This document shows, in pieces, positions 5,028 through 7,259 of a stretch of 7,259 nt of DNA. Position numbers and translations under genes: made by a program. Source of the DNA: Nitrososphaera sp. UBA210 (GTDB lineage Archaea > Thermoproteota > Nitrososphaeria > Nitrososphaerales > Nitrososphaeraceae). The stretch spans positions 1 to 7,259 of the forward strand of contig DADA01000057.1 in the NCBI GenBank assembly GCA_002494895.1. Direction: 5' to 3'. Under the pieces are notes generated by a model, which saw only the letters and a program-made list of their open reading frames with translations, did not search any database and had not been told where the DNA came from. Position 1 is the stretch's first letter. The number at the start of each line of letters is the position of its first letter.

Positions 5028-6248
5028 CTATTTCTCTTCTTTCTGCGGCGAGTCCTGGCTGTCTTTTTCCTGTGCGAATCTATCGCTTAGTTTCCATCCG
5101 AACTTGATAAGATAAGGAGACAGGAAGGTAGTGATAATAGTCATCGCCCCGACCATGGGTAGAATAAAGGAACTTGTGGCCCCCACGTCCGCCCCTCCTT
5201 TTGCCGTGACGAGTGCAAGCTCGCCCCCTGAAGCTGAAAGCCCAAAACCCGTCTGCATCGAAGTTTTCCTGGAGAAACCCTGCATCTTTGTAGAAAAGTA
5301 GACAGTTGCAAATTTGGCACCAAACGATGTCCCGATGAGAATGAGAGCGGGCACTATGAAAAGTGGAAGCAGCTTGATATCCATGAGCGCGCCGACCGAC
5401 ACGAAAAAGAGGGCTGCAAACATGTCTTTGAGCGGCGTTGTCAGCACTTTTGCAATGCTCTGCGTCTTTGATTCGGCGATCAGGACTCCGGCAAAAAAGG
5501 CTCCAGCGGCCACCGAAATCCCGATCTGGTTGGCAATGAATGCCAGGCCAAATGCCACCCCTAGAATTGCAACTATCACCAGGTCATAGCGGTTCGTCCT
5601 TCCGATCAAGTCAACGAATTTTGGGACCGTTCGAGAGCCTATGAACAACACCCCGCCAATGAACGCGAGTACCACGCCGATAGAGATGGCTATCTCCTGT
5701 ATAGAGAGGTTCCCGGTTGCAGCAACTGACTGCAGCACGGCAAGCATCGAAATTATAATGATGTCCTCTATTACCGCGACTCCGAGCAAAAGCATGGTTG
5801 CTTCGTGCTTTATCATCCCAAGCTCTTCGAGAACCTTCATGACGATTACGGTGCTGGTCACAGAGATCGAGAGCGCGAGAAACAGGCTGTCAAATAATGC
5901 AAGCCCCATGGCCTGGCCCACCACATATCCAAGCGCAAAAGTTCCGAAGGCTTCAGTCGATGCTATCACAAATGCCTTCCTTCCAATTGAGCGCAGCTTT
6001 GCTATCGGATACTCCAGACCCACTACAAAGAGGAGAAGTACTATTCCGATCTCTGCAATGATGTTCAGGATATCCGGCTGGGTCACAAAACCAAACGGCG
6101 GAGTATAGGGCCCGATTATCATGCCTGCTCCAATGTAGCCTATCACCATTGGTTGCTTCAGCTTGTAGGACACTAGTGCCATGACGGAAGCCACAACCAT
6201 GACTATCGCAAAATCCTGGATGACCTGAGCTGCGATAGTATCTGACAT
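5028..6248 (-). CDS. CPA2/Kef-type monovalent cation:proton antiporter
   Basis: A 406-residue membrane protein of the CPA2 (Kef/NapA-like) family, which exchanges Na+ or K+ for protons across the cytoplasmic membrane. About 11-13 hydrophobic helices fill residues 10-385. Family blocks seen: KQPMVIGYIGAGMIIGPYTP (31-50), EIGIVLLLFVVGLEYPIAKL (66-85), the unwound-helix SVTSTVIVMKVLEELG (129-144), the ion-site helix LLGVAVIEDIIII (154-166), GAFFAGVLIAESKT (249-262) and ALFFVSVGALMDIKLL (279-294). The ion-site pair is E161-D162, where NapA-type proteins have DD or ND and KefC has QD. After the last helix there is only a short charged tail (387-406), so the RCK/TrkA-N domain of KefB/KefC is absent. 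Start ATG 6248 fits box A at 6276-6284. Ion selectivity cannot be read from the sequence, so no gene symbol is given. Confidence 0.92.
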   Translation of the reverse strand: MSDTIAAQVIQDFAIVMVVASVMALVSYKLKQPMVIGYIGAGMIIGPYTPPFGFVTQPDILNIIAEIGIVLLLFVVGLEYPIAKLRSIGRKAFVIASTEAFGTFALGYVVGQAMGLALFDSLFLALSISVTSTVIVMKVLEELGMIKHEATMLLLGVAVIEDIIIISMLAVLQSVAATGNLSIQEIAISIGVVLAFIGGVLFIGSRTVPKFVDLIGRTNRYDLVIVAILGVAFGLAFIANQIGISVAAGAFFAGVLIAESKTQSIAKVLTTPLKDMFAALFFVSVGALMDIKLLPLFIVPALILIGTSFGAKFATVYFSTKMQGFSRKTSMQTGFGLSASGGELALVTAKGGADVGATSSFILPMVGAMTIITTFLSPYLIKFGWKLSDRFAQEKDSQDSPQKEEK

Positions 6249-6275
6249 GGCTCTCTATTTTTGCATGTGTGAACG

Positions 6276-6284
6276 ATATATAAA
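6276..6284 (-). promoter_or_regulatory. Box A of the antiporter gene
   Basis: TTTATATAT on the minus strand is the strongest TATA match in the window. It is centred 32 bases before the ATG at 6248, which predicts a leader of only about 6 bases. An ATG between them (at about 6266) meets a stop after two codons and is not the start. Confidence 0.65.
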
Positions 6285-6314
6285 GTCAGTATCGGTTTTG
6301 CTACGGAGACACGT

Positions 6315-6328
6315 TGAAACATGTTTCA
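6315..6328. promoter_or_regulatory. Perfect 14-bp palindrome in the divergent intergenic region
   Basis: TGAAACATGTTTCA reads the same on both strands. It is centred about 41 bases upstream of the antiporter box A and about 145 bases upstream of the BMP gene box A. A palindrome of this length is a typical dimer-binding operator. The position suits an activator of the antiporter gene, but the regulator is unknown. Confidence 0.5.
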
Positions 6329-6462
6329 TGTGCCGTATTCAGAAGCGGAATTCTAGCGGAAGAAAATTAACCAATAGATAGCCATCAAGGGGCTGCAAAC
6401 TCTCCACCCGGTTCAGCCTGCAAGGCCGCTTACTCTTGGTAGATGAGCAATCTTCCCGGACT
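6329..6462. other. Intergenic stretch with no identified gene
   Basis: Between the palindrome and the BMP promoter I find no coding frame with a plausible start, no tRNA-like arm and no strong hairpin. An A/T-rich patch (AGAAAATTAACCAATAGATA, 6361-6380) could be a further promoter element, but nothing suitable starts downstream of it. Confidence 0.4.
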
Positions 6463-6471
6463 CTTAAATAT
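6463..6471 (+). promoter_or_regulatory. Box A of the BMP-family gene
   Basis: CTTAAATAT is centred 33 bases before the ATG at 6500, predicting a leader of about 7 bases. The next in-frame ATG (6512) would cut into the N-terminal hydrophobic segment region and is less likely. Confidence 0.55.
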
Positions 6472-6499
6472 GAGAAGCCGATCATTGGTGTACCGCATT

Positions 6500-7259
6500 A
6501 TGGAAAAGACGATGACATACGTTGCGATGGCCGGGATCGTTGTCGCTGCGGTAATGATAGTCGCCTTTGCGTTTGCGGTCTCTCAAGATCCATTCCAGTC
6601 AGAGAAAGTTCAGAAATCGTCGTTACGGGTTGCGGTGTTGACTGATGCCCTGTTCAATGACCATGGATGGGGCGAATCCAGCCTGATGGCGGCTCAGTTC
6701 ATAGAAGCCCGCCATGGAATAGTGGTAGCAAAGCAAGACAACGTCGGAATAGCTGATATCGAATCAACTTTGTCAGAATATGCACAGGAAGGCTACGACC
6801 TGATTATTGCTCATGGCTTTCAGTGGGGAGATCCTGCGGTAAGGGTGGGAAAACAATTTCCGAAAGTGAAAATAGTGGTATTTACGGGACTCGCTGAATC
6901 TGATAATGTTGCCTCCATTTTTCCTCAGCAACAACAAGCCTCATTTCTCCTTGGAGCCCTTGCAGGGATGATGACAAGAACAGACGTCATCGGATACGTA
7001 GGAGGAGAAGAGTATCCCAATCTGATCAATATCTTTGGGGGCTTTGAGCAGGGAGCAAAGCACGTGAATGCCGATGTTGTCATAATAGGCACGTACCTCA
7101 ATGACTGGGATAATCCCGCAAAAGGCAAGGAAGCTGCGACTTCAATCATCCGGCAGGGAGCGGATGTAATATTTCAAGTGGCGGATTCATCAGGACATGG
7201 AGTCATTAGCGCGGCAGAAGAGAATCAGGTCTACGCTCTTGGCGCTGTCCAGGATCAGA
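6500..7259 (+). CDS. BMP-family ABC transporter substrate-binding protein (partial, C-terminus off right edge)
   Basis: Reads 253 codons from ATG 6500 to the window end with no stop. One hydrophobic segment (about 6-27) is followed by a polar linker (28-42) and the type 1 periplasmic-binding fold of the BMP/PnrA-like family (PF02608): LRVAVLTDALFNDHGWGESS (42-61), GYDLIIAHGFQWGDPAVRVG (98-117), VASIFPQQQQASFLLGALAG (137-156), TDVIGYVGGEE (161-171), IFGGFEQGAKHV (178-189) and GADVIFQVADSSGHGVI (220-236). Characterised members bind nucleosides for ABC uptake (PnrA/TmpC) or act as lipoproteins (Med). There is no cysteine lipobox, so it is likely held by an uncleaved N-terminal helix or released by cleavage after AFA. 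The family usually has about 330-380 residues, so some 80-120 are missing. ATPase and permease genes may follow beyond the edge. The substrate is inferred, not proven. Confidence 0.9.
   Translation, partial: MEKTMTYVAMAGIVVAAVMIVAFAFAVSQDPFQSEKVQKSSLRVAVLTDALFNDHGWGESSLMAAQFIEARHGIVVAKQDNVGIADIESTLSEYAQEGYDLIIAHGFQWGDPAVRVGKQFPKVKIVVFTGLAESDNVASIFPQQQQASFLLGALAGMMTRTDVIGYVGGEEYPNLINIFGGFEQGAKHVNADVVIIGTYLNDWDNPAKGKEAATSIIRQGADVIFQVADSSGHGVISAAEENQVYALGAVQDQ

Noticed and set aside
5641..6108. A 155-codon plus-strand frame inside the antiporter gene
   Set aside because: Its Thr/Ser/Ile/Pro-rich composition is the reverse image of hydrophobic codons in the antiporter; there is no own promoter or family motif.
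6436..6645. A 69-codon plus-strand frame crossing the BMP promoter and start
   Set aside because: It overlaps the BMP coding sequence in another frame and would begin upstream of the predicted transcript start.
1..7259. CRISPR array, insertion sequence or att-type repeats
   Set aside because: No regularly spaced repeats, no transposase-like frame and no terminal inverted repeats of useful length were seen by eye.

Overview
The window looks archaeal, most likely from a Nitrososphaera-type ammonia-oxidising archaeon (Thaumarchaeota/Nitrososphaerota) of intermediate GC content. The evidence is the archaea-specific purine enzyme PurP, the archaeal style of TatA and TatC, and A/T-rich box A (TATA) elements about 25-33 bases before the start codons with no convincing Shine-Dalgarno sites. 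The species assignment is inference; no rRNA or marker gene is present.

Layout, left to right. (1) 1-827, minus strand: the N-terminal 275 residues of a multi-pass membrane protein whose only cysteines form two pairs (CC and CPTC); it runs off the left edge. (2) 828-920: a divergent promoter region. (3) 921-1352, plus: a stand-alone bifunctional-nuclease-type (DUF151/BFN) domain protein. (4) 1353-1544: an intergenic region rich in small inverted repeats. (5) 1545-2543, plus: a long, highly charged coiled-coil protein of unknown function. (6) 2569-3666, minus: purP, convergent with the previous gene. (7) 3707-4036 and 4064-4861, minus: tatA and tatC, which encode the twin-arginine protein export translocase. 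(8) 4862-5027: an intergenic region with a hairpin and C/D-box-like motifs. (9) 5028-6248, minus: a CPA2/Kef-type cation:proton antiporter without a regulatory RCK domain. (10) 6249-6499: a divergent intergenic region holding two promoters and a perfect 14-bp palindrome. (11) 6500 to the right edge, plus: the N-terminal 253 residues of a BMP-family (PnrA/Med-like) substrate-binding protein.

How they work together: tatC and tatA are a functional pair. The minus-strand run (antiporter, tatC, tatA, purP) is co-oriented, but each gene has its own plausible box A at leaderless spacing, so it reads as a string of individually promoted housekeeping genes more than one tight operon. The BMP protein probably opens a nucleoside-type ABC uptake locus beyond the right edge. 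I see no mobile element, CRISPR array, tRNA or rRNA. I did not find a clear new multi-gene system. The least explained items are the cysteine-paired membrane protein, the coiled-coil protein and the structured intergenic regions.
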